Shown in pieces: positions 1-8,708 of a DNA stretch of 64,000 nt. This DNA comes from Bradyrhizobium sp. SZCCT0153 (GTDB taxonomy: Bacteria; Pseudomonadota; Alphaproteobacteria; Rhizobiales; Xanthobacteraceae), in NCBI RefSeq assembly GCF_018129995.1, contig NZ_JAFCKS010000005.1, positions 124,001 to 188,000 of the forward strand, given 5' to 3'. The position numbers and the translations under genes were made by a program. The notes below the pieces were generated by a model that was not told the DNA's origin, did no database searches, and was given only the letters and a program-made list of their open reading frames with translations. How positions within the stretch are numbered: the stretch's first letter is position 1; every line of letters begins with the position of its first letter.

Positions 1-1
1 G

Positions 2-55
2 GAGCAGCGTCCGCAGGGCAATGCGTCGCCGCATCTGAAAGTGGTCGGCACTTAA
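2..55 (+). CDS. C-terminal tail of a gene entering from the left edge
   Basis: From base 2 one frame stays open for 17 codons and ends at TAA (53-55). The peptide ends in NASPHLKVVGT. It is too short to identify. It is read as the tail of a plus-strand gene because the aminotransferase gene downstream is in the same direction. The frame could also be chance. Confidence 0.35.
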   Translation, partial: EQRPQGNASPHLKVVGT

Positions 56-315
56 GGCCGCGCGGGACACGCGGCCGAAATCATAGGAAGTGATCAGGGA
101 GGGATGCGGGCCCCATGGCACACGCGGCCGCTCGCCGCTCGCGCGCGGCGGAGGCCGAGGAGCCTCTCCCGTCCGGCAAGGTGGTGGCCGCGGAGTAGGG
201 GGCGGCGGAGGTCCGCCGCTTCTGCATGGGAGTCGCCCTTTGGAGAGGGGACAAGCCGGTCAAATGGTGCTATTCGGCGGCCATCAAAACCAAGGCTAGA
301 CCGGGAAGGACGCCG

Positions 316-1515
316 ATGACCGTGCATACTGGAAGGCATTTCTTACAGATTCCAGGACCGACCAACGTGCCCGACCGGGTGCTGCGGGCGATGGACATGC
401 CGACGCTGGACCATCGCGGTCCGGAGTTCGCCGAGCTCGGTTTCGCCGTCCTCACCGGCATGCAGCGCGTGTTCCGCACCAAGCAGCCCGTGATCATCTT
501 CCCCTCGTCCGGCACCGGCGCCTGGGAAGCGGCGATGGTCAACGTGCTCTCGGCCGGCGACAAGGTCCTGATGTGCGAGACCGGCCAGTTCGCCGTGCTG
601 TGGCGCGGCATCGCCGACAAGTTCAAGCTCGACGTCGACTTCATCCCGAGCGACTGGCGCCACGGCGCCGATCTCGCCGAGATCGAGAAGCGCCTTGCCG
701 CCGACAAGCAGCACACGATCAAGGCGGTCTGCGTCGTCCACAACGAGACCTCGACCGGCTGCGTGACCCCGCCGCTGGAGGTGCGCAAGCTGCTCGACCG
801 CGTCAAGCATCCGGCCCTCCTCATGGTCGACACCATCTCGGGCCTCGGTTCGATGGAATATGAGCACGATGCCTGGGGCATCGACGTCTCGGTCGCGGGC
901 TCCCAGAAGGGCCTGATGCTGCCGCCGGGTCTCGGTTTCAACGCCGTCTCGGAGAAGGCGCTCGCTGTGGCGAAGGCCAATCCGGGCATGCGCTCCTATT
1001 GGGACTGGCAGGAAGTCATCAGCTTCAACAAGCTCGGCACCTTCCCCTATACGCCCGCGACCAATCTGCTCTACGGCCTGCGCGAGGCGGTGAAGATGCT
1101 GGAGGAGGAGGGGCTGGAGAACGTCTGGTCCCGGCACAAGCGCCACAGCGCTGCGACCCGCGCCGCGGTCAAGGTCTGGGGCCTGGAGACCCAATGCGCC
1201 GATCCCGCCGCGCATTCGCCGGCGCTGACCGGCGTGCGCGTGCCTGACGGACACGATGCCGACGCCTTCCGCAAGGTGGTGCTGGAAAACTTCGACATGT
1301 CGCTCGGCACGGGCCTGAACAAGGTCAAGGGCAAGGTGTTCCGCATTGGCCATATCGGCCATTTCAACGATCTGATGCTGATGGGCACGCTCGCCGGCGT
1401 CGAGATGGGCCTGGATCTTGCAAAGATTCCGCACCGAAGCGGCGGCGTGTTGGCGGCCATGGACGTCCTCAAGGGACGCGACGTGGTGCCGATGGCCAAG
1501 GCCCAGGTGGCTTAA
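316..1515 (+). CDS. sgaA: serine-glyoxylate / alanine-glyoxylate aminotransferase (class V, PLP)
   Basis: A 399-residue fold-type I PLP enzyme of aminotransferase class V. It would transfer the amino group of serine (or alanine) to glyoxylate in the cytosol, giving hydroxypyruvate and glycine. The N-terminal IPGPTNVPDRVLRAM and LDHRGPEF signatures are typical of the serine-glyoxylate branch. SSGTGAWEAA contacts PLP phosphate, VDTISGLGS carries the cofactor-binding Asp, and the Schiff-base lysine is K198 in AGSQKGLMLPPG. The ATG at 316 has GGGAAGGA just upstream. An in-frame ATG at 226 would add 30 residues with no family similarity. A crotonase-fold gene follows after 42 bases, so the two may be co-transcribed. 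The exact amino donor cannot be read from sequence. Confidence 0.88.
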   Translation: MTVHTGRHFLQIPGPTNVPDRVLRAMDMPTLDHRGPEFAELGFAVLTGMQRVFRTKQPVIIFPSSGTGAWEAAMVNVLSAGDKVLMCETGQFAVLWRGIADKFKLDVDFIPSDWRHGADLAEIEKRLAADKQHTIKAVCVVHNETSTGCVTPPLEVRKLLDRVKHPALLMVDTISGLGSMEYEHDAWGIDVSVAGSQKGLMLPPGLGFNAVSEKALAVAKANPGMRSYWDWQEVISFNKLGTFPYTPATNLLYGLREAVKMLEEEGLENVWSRHKRHSAATRAAVKVWGLETQCADPAAHSPALTGVRVPDGHDADAFRKVVLENFDMSLGTGLNKVKGKVFRIGHIGHFNDLMLMGTLAGVEMGLDLAKIPHRSGGVLAAMDVLKGRDVVPMAKAQVA

Positions 1516-1557
1516 AGGCCCAGGTGGCCCGAAACTAACCTAGAAAGTGAGCGCGCG

Positions 1558-2355
1558 ATGAACGCACCGACGACGACGAACGAAGACCTGCTCTACTCCG
1601 TCCAGGACGGCATCGCGCGGATCACCTTCAACCGCCCCCAGGCGCGCAATGCAATGACCTTCGCCATGTATGACCGCATGGCGGAGATCTGCCAGGAGAT
1701 CAACGCCGACCGCTCGATCAAGGCGTTGATCCTGACCGGCGCCGGGGACAAGGCGTTCGCCTCCGGCACCGACATCTCGCAATTCCGCGCCTTCAAGACC
1801 GCGCAGGACGCGCTTGATTACGAGGCCCGCATCGACCGCGTGCTCGGCACGCTCGAGCAGTGCCGCGTGCCTGTGATCGCGGCGATCGCCGGCGCCTGCA
1901 CCGGCGGCGGCGCCGGCATCGCGGCCTGCTGTGACCTCCGCATCGGGACTGAGACGACGCGCATCGGCTTTCCGATCGCGCGCACGCTCGGCAACTGCCT
2001 GTCGATGTCCAACATCAGCCGCGTCGTCTCGCTGGTGGGACCTGCCCGCACCAAGGATATGATCTTCAAGGCGCGGCTGGTCGAGGCGCCGGAGGCGCTG
2101 GCGCTCGGCCTGCTCAACGAGGTCGTGCCCGACGTCGAGACGCTTCAGCGCCGCGCCGACGAGACCGCAAAGCTCGTCGCGAGCCACGCGCCGCTCACGC
2201 TCGAAGCGACCAAGGAAGCGGTCCGCCGCATCCGCCGCACGCTGTCGCGCGAAGAGGGCGAGGACCTGATCCTCAAGGCCTATATGAGCGAAGATTTCCG
2301 CGAGGGCATGGACGCCTTCCTCAACAAGCGCACGCCGAACTGGAAGGGCAAGTAG
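1558..2355 (+). CDS. enoyl-CoA hydratase/isomerase family (crotonase fold)
   Basis: A 265-residue crotonase-superfamily protein, close to the usual 260. The CoA-binding and oxyanion-hole segments are clear: KAFASGTDISQF and then GACTGGGAGIAACCDLRIG. The two catalytic glutamates of true enoyl-CoA hydratases are absent. The first position (GGGCEL in the rat enzyme) reads GGGAGI here, and the second (QPEI) reads FPIA. Simple 2-enoyl-CoA hydration is therefore doubtful; another acyl-CoA reaction such as isomerisation, hydrolysis or C-C cleavage is more likely. It follows the aminotransferase by 42 bases, with a weak AGAAAGTGAG ribosome site. Confidence 0.85.
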   Translation: MNAPTTTNEDLLYSVQDGIARITFNRPQARNAMTFAMYDRMAEICQEINADRSIKALILTGAGDKAFASGTDISQFRAFKTAQDALDYEARIDRVLGTLEQCRVPVIAAIAGACTGGGAGIAACCDLRIGTETTRIGFPIARTLGNCLSMSNISRVVSLVGPARTKDMIFKARLVEAPEALALGLLNEVVPDVETLQRRADETAKLVASHAPLTLEATKEAVRRIRRTLSREEGEDLILKAYMSEDFREGMDAFLNKRTPNWKGK

Positions 2356-2468
2356 CCCGTACCGTCGGCTCCTTCGCCCGCCTTCATGGGCTGCACGAAA
2401 GCCGAAGCGATTGCGGACGCCAATCGTCAGTCGTTTCGCGTAATCCAAATTGTCACAAACCTTTCAAT

Positions 2469-2489
2469 CGGTTCCGGTCCCCGGAACCG
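2469..2489. promoter_or_regulatory. perfect 9-bp inverted repeat
   Basis: CGGTTCCGG and CCGGAACCG are separated by TCC. The site is 114 bases after the crotonase-fold gene. It could be an operator for the downstream gene or a weak hairpin ending the upstream transcript. No T-run follows, which argues against an intrinsic terminator. Confidence 0.35.
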
Positions 2490-2655
2490 CGATTGTGTGC
2501 GCCCGCACCTACGCGTTCACGTTGACGGCATGACAGGCTCGGGCATAAGATCGCGAAGGTTGCATTCCACCGTCTCGTTTTTCCGAGCGGCCGATCGCAT
2601 CGAGTGACGTGATTTGTGTGAAGCGTTCCGGCCGATCGTCCTGCAACCGGACGTC

Positions 2656-2677
2656 ATTGAACTGAAATTGAACTGAA
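2656..2677. repeat. 11-bp tandem direct repeat
   Basis: ATTGAACTGAA occurs twice with no spacer, a period of about one helical turn. It lies about 215 bases upstream of the VCBS protein start, in the most AT-rich part of the gap. It may be a paired activator site. Confidence 0.4.
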
Positions 2678-2891
2678 AAAGTAGCGAAGTAAGTTTCGTC
2701 GACGCGAACCGCGCCAGAATTCATTGCTGCTCACCATCCCCACGCCAGGCACGGCCTCGCGAACAAGCCAAGCGAATCAAGACTGTTGAGTCACGACTCT
2801 TAAGCCACGTCTGATCTCTCGGACCGACTAGTCGCGCCGCCGCGTGCTCGTGCGGTGACGCCTTCATGGCAACGCAGGCAGGGATTTTTCC

Positions 2892-5800
2892 ATGACCAAT
2901 CACACGCCGATTTTCACCTCGTCATCCGCGGCGGGCAGCTTCACCGAATTCGCCAATCTGGACGACTCGACCACGCTGCACACGCTCTCCGGAACGATGA
3001 GCTTCAAGGACAGCGACAAGACCGACACCCATACGACGTCGTCGACGCTGCAGTCCGCGGTGCTGTCCAATGGGACGATCATTCCTGCAACCTCGCTTGC
3101 GCATTTCCAGACTGCGATGCAATCGCAGATCCTGAGCGATTCAAACGGCAACGGCCAGCTCAAATGGAGCTTCAGCGACCAGGACCAGGATTTCGACTTC
3201 CTTGCCAAGAACCAGACGCTGGTCCTGACCTACGACGTCAAGGTCTCCGACAACCATGGCGGCTTCGCGATCCAGACCGTCAAGATCACCATCACCGGCA
3301 CCGACGACAAGCCGGTGATCAACATGACGGCGGCCGCGACCGTCACCGAGCAGACCAACCAGACGCTGTCGCTCTGGCCCGATACGGTTCACGTGGCGCT
3401 CACCTTCACCGACGACGATCTCACCAACACCGGGCACACCGCGACCGTGATCGGCGTGTCCGCCTCCGGCGCCACCGCGGGCCTCTTGCCCGGTTCGCTT
3501 GGCAACGCCGAGCTGATGGCGTTCTTCCACGTCGACAACGTCGTCAAGACGTCCGGTTCCTCGACCGGCACCATCAACACCACCTTCTCGGCGCCCGATC
3601 TCGCCTTCGACTATCTCGCGGCGGGCCAGCATCTCGACATCACCTACACGGTGCAGCTCGACGACCATGCCGGCGGAATCTCGACCCAGACGGTCGCGGT
3701 GACCGTGGTCGGCACCAACGACAAGCCGGTGTTCCTGTCGTGCCCGGAATCGGCCGCTCTCGTCGAGGATCAAAATGTCAGTCCGACCGGCGATCTCACC
3801 GCGCATGACAGCCTGGTCTTCGCCGACATCGACCTCGCCGACGCGCATACCGTCTCGACGACGGTTACGGCGACCCGCTCGGGCGGCGGTTCGATACCCC
3901 TGACCGATGCGCAGCTCCTGGCTGCGTTCGGCACCTCGCTTCAGGATTCGACCGGCCACGTGATCGGCGAGGTCGACTGGAATTTCGCATTTCCCAATTC
4001 CTCCGCCAATTTCCTCAACGGCGGCGAGACACTCAAGCTCGTCTATCACGTTGCGGTCGACGACGGTCAAGGCGGCTCCACCACCCAGGACGTCACCATC
4101 ACGATCCTCGGCACCAACCATCCCGTCGTGATCACAAGCGATCCGGAATCCTCCACCGTGGCCGAGCAGGATGCAACCACGGGCTCGTCCGCGCCCGATA
4201 CGACGCCGACGATTCCGGCCGGCACGCTCGCTTTCACCGACCAGGACATCAGCGACACGCACACCGTGACGGTCACGCTCGGCTCGACCTCGGGGCCGAC
4301 GCCGCCGGCCGCGACGCAGGCAGACCTTGCCGCCGCGCTGACGACCACGCTGCACGATTCCACGGGCACCGGCACCGGCAGCATCGACTGGAATTTCGCG
4401 ATCGCCGACCAGGACCTCGATTATCTTGCGTTCAATGAGACGCTGACGGTGAACTACGACATCAAGGTCGCCGACGGCTCGACCAGCTCGACGCAGACCG
4501 TCTCCGTCGTCATCACCGGCGCCAACGATGGGCCCGTCATGACCAGCGGACCGGGATCGGCTTCGCTGTCCGAGCAGCCGGGCGTGACCGGATCGCAATC
4601 GCCGGACACCACGAGCCCGGTGCCGACGGGAACGCTGGGCTTCAACGACGTCGATCTGGCGGATACGCATTCGGTCAGCGTGGTGGTGGATTCGGCGGTG
4701 TGGTCGGCCAACAGTTTCGCCATCCCCGGCCAGACGCTGGTGGACCTCCAGTCGGCGCTCTCCACGGTGCTGAATGATTCCACCGGGACCGGAATCGGCG
4801 GCATCGACTGGACTTTCAGCATCGCCGACGCCGATCTCGACTTCCTCAGCGTCGGCGAGACGCTGACGGTGCAATATGACGTCAACGTCTGGGACGGCTT
4901 CACCAACGCGACCCAGATCGTCACCGTGACCATCGACGGTGCGGCCGATCCGCTGGTCTTGACGCCGGTAGCCGTTGCCATATCCGATACCGACGGCCCC
5001 GATGCCGGTGTGGCACTCGCAACCGGCGCCCTCTTCGACGTCAACCAGCCGGTCGACCTGAGCACGCCGCGGACCGTCACCGAGGTCAACGGCAGCGCCG
5101 CCAATGTCGGCCATTCGGTGGCCGGCGCGCACGGAACGCTGGTACTCAACGCCGACGGCTCCTACGGCTATGTGGCGGATTCGTCGGTCGACGCGCTGCA
5201 CGCCGGCGACGACGTCACCGATCAGTTCACCTTCACGGTCGATGACGGCCAGGGCAATCTGGCCTCGACCACCCTGACTTTCGACATCGCGGGAGCCAAC
5301 GACAAGCCGCTGGTCACATCGGCCAATCTCAGCGGATCGGTCACCGAAGACGCAGGTCCGCCGGTGATCCTGAACGGCGATTTCGAGACCGGCAATCTTG
5401 CCGATTGGACGGTGAGCGGCAGCCACATCCACGTGGCGCAGCTGGAGTTCGGCGGCAGCTTCGGCCACTATTCGGCCGAGCTCCTGCCGACGAGCGGCGG
5501 CCCGGAGACGCTGTCGCAGAATGTCGCGACCACGCCCGGCCAGCACTATTTCGTCAGCTTCGATCTCGTTGGCGATGCCGAGGGCGTCAACACGCCGTTC
5601 TCGATGTCGTGGGACGGCGTGACGATCCTGTCGCTCAGTCAGGTGCCGGCCGGCGTCAACCATTATTCCTTCGATCTCATCGGCGACGCCGCCCTGTCCT
5701 CGACGGAGCTGCTGTTTTCTTACGAGGACGATTCCTCCGGCATGATCCTCGATTCCGTCAACGTCAATCCGGCGACGGGACCGGCAACCGAATCCACGGC

Positions 5801-6800
5801 GGGCTCGCTGTCGTTCTCCGACGCCGAGACGGGGGATACGCACAGCGCGAGCTTCCTGCCGAACGGCAGCGGTTACGTCGGCACGTTCTCGCTCGATCCG
5901 GTCAGCGAGGCGGGCGGCACCGGATCCGTGGCCTGGCACTTCACGGTCGACAATTCCGACATCCAGTTCCTGGCGCAGGGGCAGACGCTGACGCAGGATT
6001 ATTTCGTGACCATTGCCGACGACAATGGCGGGTCGACGACGCAGGACGTCACCGTCACCATCAACGGCACCAACGATGCGCCGACTGCGGTCAGCGAAAC
6101 GGTGATCACCGATGTCGGAACGAATGCAACGGTGCAGATCCCGAACTGGGCGCTCGCCCTGAACGACACCGACCCCGACACCATCGACCATCTTTCGCTC
6201 GGCAGCATCACGACGAGCTCGGGCGGCAGTGCCTTCAAGTTCGGGGATGCCTTCTTCGGCGATGACGCAACGCTCGGCGGCTCGTTCAGCTACACGGCCT
6301 CCGACGGGATGACGACCTCGTCCAACACCGCGACCGCCACAATCATGAACAACGCGGCCGGCGCGACCGCGCTGACCGGCACCGGCGGTGACGACATCCT
6401 GATCGCCAGCAACGGGACCGAGACGATGAGCGGAGGCGGCGGCAACGACGTGCTGATCGCCACGGCCAGCGGCAATGTCATGACCGGCGGCGGCGGCAAC
6501 GACACCTTCGCCTTCCTCCAGCCGTCCGGACCGAGCGCGGTCAGCGACTTCAACAACACCACCGAGCAGGACCGTATCGCCGTCTCTGCGAGCGGCTTCG
6601 GTGGCGGGTTGACGGCGGGGACGAACGTGACGTTCGAGACCTCCGGTGACGACGTGCTCTCGGGCTTCTCCCAGTTCCATTTCGACACGGCAAACCAGAC
6701 GCTCTACTACAGCGCCGACGGGACGCAGGGAGCGGCGGTTGCCCTGCTCAGCGTCCAGGCCGGCGTGATGCTCAACCAGCACGACATACTGGTCGTGTAG
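2892..6800 (+). CDS. large VCBS/cadherin-like repeat protein with C-terminal RTX motifs
   Basis: A 1302-residue, Asp/Thr/Gly-rich protein with very few Cys or Lys, typical of secreted adhesins. About seven beta-sandwich repeats of roughly 100-135 residues end in linkers such as GTDDKPVI, GTNDKPVF, GANDGPVM, GANDKPLV and GTNDAPTA, the VCBS/cadherin-like signature. Residues about 824-960 break the pattern with NGDFETGNLADWTVSG followed by a jelly-roll-like stretch, resembling a galactose-binding or PEP-CTERM-type carbohydrate-binding module. Near the C terminus, GTGGDDIL and two GGGGND motifs form a short RTX calcium-binding block. No N-terminal signal peptide is visible, so type I secretion is likely, but no type I transporter gene lies in the window. 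GCAGGGA precedes the ATG. Confidence 0.85.
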   Translation: MTNHTPIFTSSSAAGSFTEFANLDDSTTLHTLSGTMSFKDSDKTDTHTTSSTLQSAVLSNGTIIPATSLAHFQTAMQSQILSDSNGNGQLKWSFSDQDQDFDFLAKNQTLVLTYDVKVSDNHGGFAIQTVKITITGTDDKPVINMTAAATVTEQTNQTLSLWPDTVHVALTFTDDDLTNTGHTATVIGVSASGATAGLLPGSLGNAELMAFFHVDNVVKTSGSSTGTINTTFSAPDLAFDYLAAGQHLDITYTVQLDDHAGGISTQTVAVTVVGTNDKPVFLSCPESAALVEDQNVSPTGDLTAHDSLVFADIDLADAHTVSTTVTATRSGGGSIPLTDAQLLAAFGTSLQDSTGHVIGEVDWNFAFPNSSANFLNGGETLKLVYHVAVDDGQGGSTTQDVTITILGTNHPVVITSDPESSTVAEQDATTGSSAPDTTPTIPAGTLAFTDQDISDTHTVTVTLGSTSGPTPPAATQADLAAALTTTLHDSTGTGTGSIDWNFAIADQDLDYLAFNETLTVNYDIKVADGSTSSTQTVSVVITGANDGPVMTSGPGSASLSEQPGVTGSQSPDTTSPVPTGTLGFNDVDLADTHSVSVVVDSAVWSANSFAIPGQTLVDLQSALSTVLNDSTGTGIGGIDWTFSIADADLDFLSVGETLTVQYDVNVWDGFTNATQIVTVTIDGAADPLVLTPVAVAISDTDGPDAGVALATGALFDVNQPVDLSTPRTVTEVNGSAANVGHSVAGAHGTLVLNADGSYGYVADSSVDALHAGDDVTDQFTFTVDDGQGNLASTTLTFDIAGANDKPLVTSANLSGSVTEDAGPPVILNGDFETGNLADWTVSGSHIHVAQLEFGGSFGHYSAELLPTSGGPETLSQNVATTPGQHYFVSFDLVGDAEGVNTPFSMSWDGVTILSLSQVPAGVNHYSFDLIGDAALSSTELLFSYEDDSSGMILDSVNVNPATGPATESTAGSLSFSDAETGDTHSASFLPNGSGYVGTFSLDPVSEAGGTGSVAWHFTVDNSDIQFLAQGQTLTQDYFVTIADDNGGSTTQDVTVTINGTNDAPTAVSETVITDVGTNATVQIPNWALALNDTDPDTIDHLSLGSITTSSGGSAFKFGDAFFGDDATLGGSFSYTASDGMTTSSNTATATIMNNAAGATALTGTGGDDILIASNGTETMSGGGGNDVLIATASGNVMTGGGGNDTFAFLQPSGPSAVSDFNNTTEQDRIAVSASGFGGGLTAGTNVTFETSGDDVLSGFSQFHFDTANQTLYYSADGTQGAAVALLSVQAGVMLNQHDILVV

Positions 6801-6828
6801 GCCGCGGCGGGCGAGCTTCCCGAAGCCG

Positions 6829-6861
6829 AGGCGCGGGTCCCGAAAGGGGCCCGCGCCTTTT
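6829..6861 (+). terminator. intrinsic terminator after the VCBS protein gene
   Basis: A 13-base stem (left arm starts AGGCGCGGGTCCC, one G-U wobble) closes a GAAA loop and runs into TTTT. It lies 28 bases after the stop codon. Confidence 0.85.
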
Positions 6862-7000
6862 GCGTCATGCCCAATCTCATTCCAAAGTCATAAGAGGGAT
6901 GACATCGGACAGCTTGAACTCGGCCGGATTCGCCAGCACAATGGCGGCGGAATTCACCTTTGAATTTCCAATCCGAACAATAACATAGGGAAGACGCGCT

Positions 7001-7987
7001 GTGGGACATGGAATGAAGGCCGCGGTCACGCTGGCGGCCGTGCTTTGCGGCGCGCCGGCCTTTGCCGGCTGGGAGCCGGCCAAACCCGTCGAGATCGTGG
7101 TTGCGGCGGGCGCCGGCGGCGCCTCCGACCAGATGGCGCGGATGATGCAGGCGGCCATCCAGAAGAACAATCTGATGAAGCAGCCGATCGTGGTCTCGCT
7201 CAAGGGCGGCGCATCGGGCGCGGAAGCGCTGATGTACATGAAGTCCAGCGAGGGCGATCCGAACAAGGTGCTGATCGCCTATTCGCTGATCTACATGCTG
7301 CCGCTGTCGGCCAAGATCCCGTTCAACTGGCGTGAGCTGACCCCGGTCTCGGTGATCGCGCTCGACCAGTTCGTGCTGTGGGACAACAGCGCGGGTCCGA
7401 AGTCGGTGAAGGAATTCGTCGCGGCCGCGAAGGCGGCGAGCGCGCCGTTCAAGATGGGCGGCACTGGCTCCAAGCGAGAGGATCATGTGCTGACCATTTT
7501 CCTCGAGCAGAAGACCGGCGCGAAATTCTCCTATCTGCCCTACAAGTCCGGCGGCGAGGCGGCGACCCAGCTCGTCGGCAACCACACCGAATCCAACGTC
7601 AACAACCCGTCCGAAAACCTCGAAGTCTGGCGCGCGGGCCAGGTGCGGCCGCTCTGCGTGTTCGACAAGGAGCGGATCTCCTACACCAGCAAGGTGACGG
7701 ATACCCAGTCCTGGGCCGACATCCCGACCTGCAAGGAGGAGGGCATCGACGTCCAGTACCTGATGCTGCGCGCGATGTTCCTGCCCGGCAAGGTCACGCC
7801 GGAGCAGCAGGCATTCTATGTCGAGCTTTTCCACAAGGTGACGCAGACCGCGGAGTACAAGGACTACATGGAGAAGCAGGCGCTTAAGCCGATCTTCATC
7901 ACCGGCAAGGACATGGTGCAATTCCTCGAGGAGGACGATGCAACCAACAAGGCGCTGATGACGGAAGCCGGGTTCGTCGCGAAGTAA
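7001..7987 (+). CDS. tctC: TTT-family tricarboxylate transporter substrate-binding protein (Bug/TctC)
   Basis: A 328-residue periplasmic binding protein of the Bug/TctC family, the receptor of a tripartite tricarboxylate-type transporter. After a signal peptide ending near GAPAFA, the mature part starts WEPAKPVEIVVAAGAGGASDQ, the usual first ligand-loop region. The family binds carboxylates; the ligand here is unknown. GTG 7001 has AGGGAAG seven bases upstream. ATG 7013 (MKAAVTL) is an alternative that gives a more standard signal peptide. The membrane subunits follow at 8155 and 8709. Confidence 0.88.
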   Translation: MGHGMKAAVTLAAVLCGAPAFAGWEPAKPVEIVVAAGAGGASDQMARMMQAAIQKNNLMKQPIVVSLKGGASGAEALMYMKSSEGDPNKVLIAYSLIYMLPLSAKIPFNWRELTPVSVIALDQFVLWDNSAGPKSVKEFVAAAKAASAPFKMGGTGSKREDHVLTIFLEQKTGAKFSYLPYKSGGEAATQLVGNHTESNVNNPSENLEVWRAGQVRPLCVFDKERISYTSKVTDTQSWADIPTCKEEGIDVQYLMLRAMFLPGKVTPEQQAFYVELFHKVTQTAEYKDYMEKQALKPIFITGKDMVQFLEEDDATNKALMTEAGFVAK

Positions 7988-8001
7988 GCGGTCTCTCTTC
8001 T

Positions 8002-8124
8002 CCCTCTCCCCGTTGTTGCGGGGAGAGGGCAGGGGTGAGGGGCTCTCTCCACGAGTCGAGCCTGTGGAGAGAGCCCCTCACCCGGCGCTTCGCGCCGACC
8101 TCTCCCCGCAAGAATGGGGAGAGG
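8002..8124. repeat. REP-like palindromic element between tctC and tctB
   Basis: Three hairpins are nested in 123 bases. A perfect 20-base inverted repeat (8033-8052 with 8064-8083; arm starts GGGTGAGGGGC) is flanked by CCCTCTCCCCG..CGGGGAGAGGG at 8002-8029 and CCTCTCCCC..GGGGAGAGG at 8099-8124. This looks like the extragenic palindromes scattered through rhizobial genomes. It could lower expression of tctB and tctA relative to tctC, or stabilise the tctC transcript. Confidence 0.8.
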
Positions 8125-8154
8125 TAAATAATTCCCAGACTTGCACCAGAGTTC

Positions 8155-8697
8155 ATGTCCCAAACCGATCTTGAAATCGTCGTCGACGATCCGACCGCGC
8201 CCGAGGACGATTCGCCATCCGTCGTCAGCTCCGGCACGATCGAGATCGTCGTCTGCCTTGTCTTGTTCGCGCTCGCCGCCACGCTCGGCTACGACAATTG
8301 GCGCACCGGCGCGTCCTGGGATTCGACCGGGCCCGAGCCCGGCTATTTCCCGTTCTACCTCTCCGTCATTCTCGGCGGCGGCAGTCTCTATGGCCTGGTC
8401 GTGGCGCTCGCCGCGCATCGCAAGGAAGCTGAGACCTTCGTCACGCGCGCGCAGGCCCGCCGCGTCATGGCGGTGTTCGTGCCGACGCTGCTGTTCTGCC
8501 TGGTGACGCAGTTCCTCGGCCTCTATGTCGCGAGCTTCCTCCTGATCGCGGGCTTCATGCGCCTGGTCGGCAAGATCGCGCTGTGGAAGTCGCTGCTCAC
8601 CGCCTTCCTGTTCACGGCGATCATGTTCGTCACCTTCGACGTCGCCTTCGACGTCATCATGCCGAAAGGGCCGCTCGAAGCGGCCTTCGGCCGTTAG
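8155..8697 (+). CDS. tctB: TctB-type small membrane subunit of the tripartite transporter
   Basis: A 180-residue inner-membrane protein with four predicted hydrophobic segments (around residues 28-45, 62-80, 108-130 and 140-165). An acidic cytoplasmic N terminus precedes TIEIVVCLVLFALAATLGY. The motif GPEPGYFPFYL after the first helix is characteristic of TctB. The ATG lies 31 bases beyond the palindromic element, and tctA starts 11 bases after the stop. The protein is thought to bridge the binding protein and the large permease. Confidence 0.85.
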   Translation: MSQTDLEIVVDDPTAPEDDSPSVVSSGTIEIVVCLVLFALAATLGYDNWRTGASWDSTGPEPGYFPFYLSVILGGGSLYGLVVALAAHRKEAETFVTRAQARRVMAVFVPTLLFCLVTQFLGLYVASFLLIAGFMRLVGKIALWKSLLTAFLFTAIMFVTFDVAFDVIMPKGPLEAAFGR

Positions 8698-8708
8698 GCG
8701 GACCCGCG

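Larger units (their letters stand above)
2356..2891. other. non-coding gap upstream of the VCBS protein gene
   Basis: This 536-base stretch holds no convincing gene. A perfect 9-base inverted repeat with a 3-base spacer lies at 2469-2489, and an 11-base unit is repeated twice head-to-tail at 2656-2677. The AT content rises between 2640 and 2710, where a promoter for the gene at 2892 would be expected. No clear sigma-70 or EcfG-type promoter was found by eye. Confidence 0.5.

Noticed and set aside
115-198. A 27-codon reading frame after GGGAGGG, starting ATG at 115
   Set aside because: The stretch is extremely GC-rich, the peptide is Ala/Arg/Glu-rich without family features, and the ribosome site spacing is poor. 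It may be chance in biased sequence.
3141-6782. A very long open frame on the minus strand opposite the VCBS protein
   Set aside because: The translation is Arg/Gly/Val-rich with no domain or start site; it mirrors the codon bias of the real plus-strand gene.
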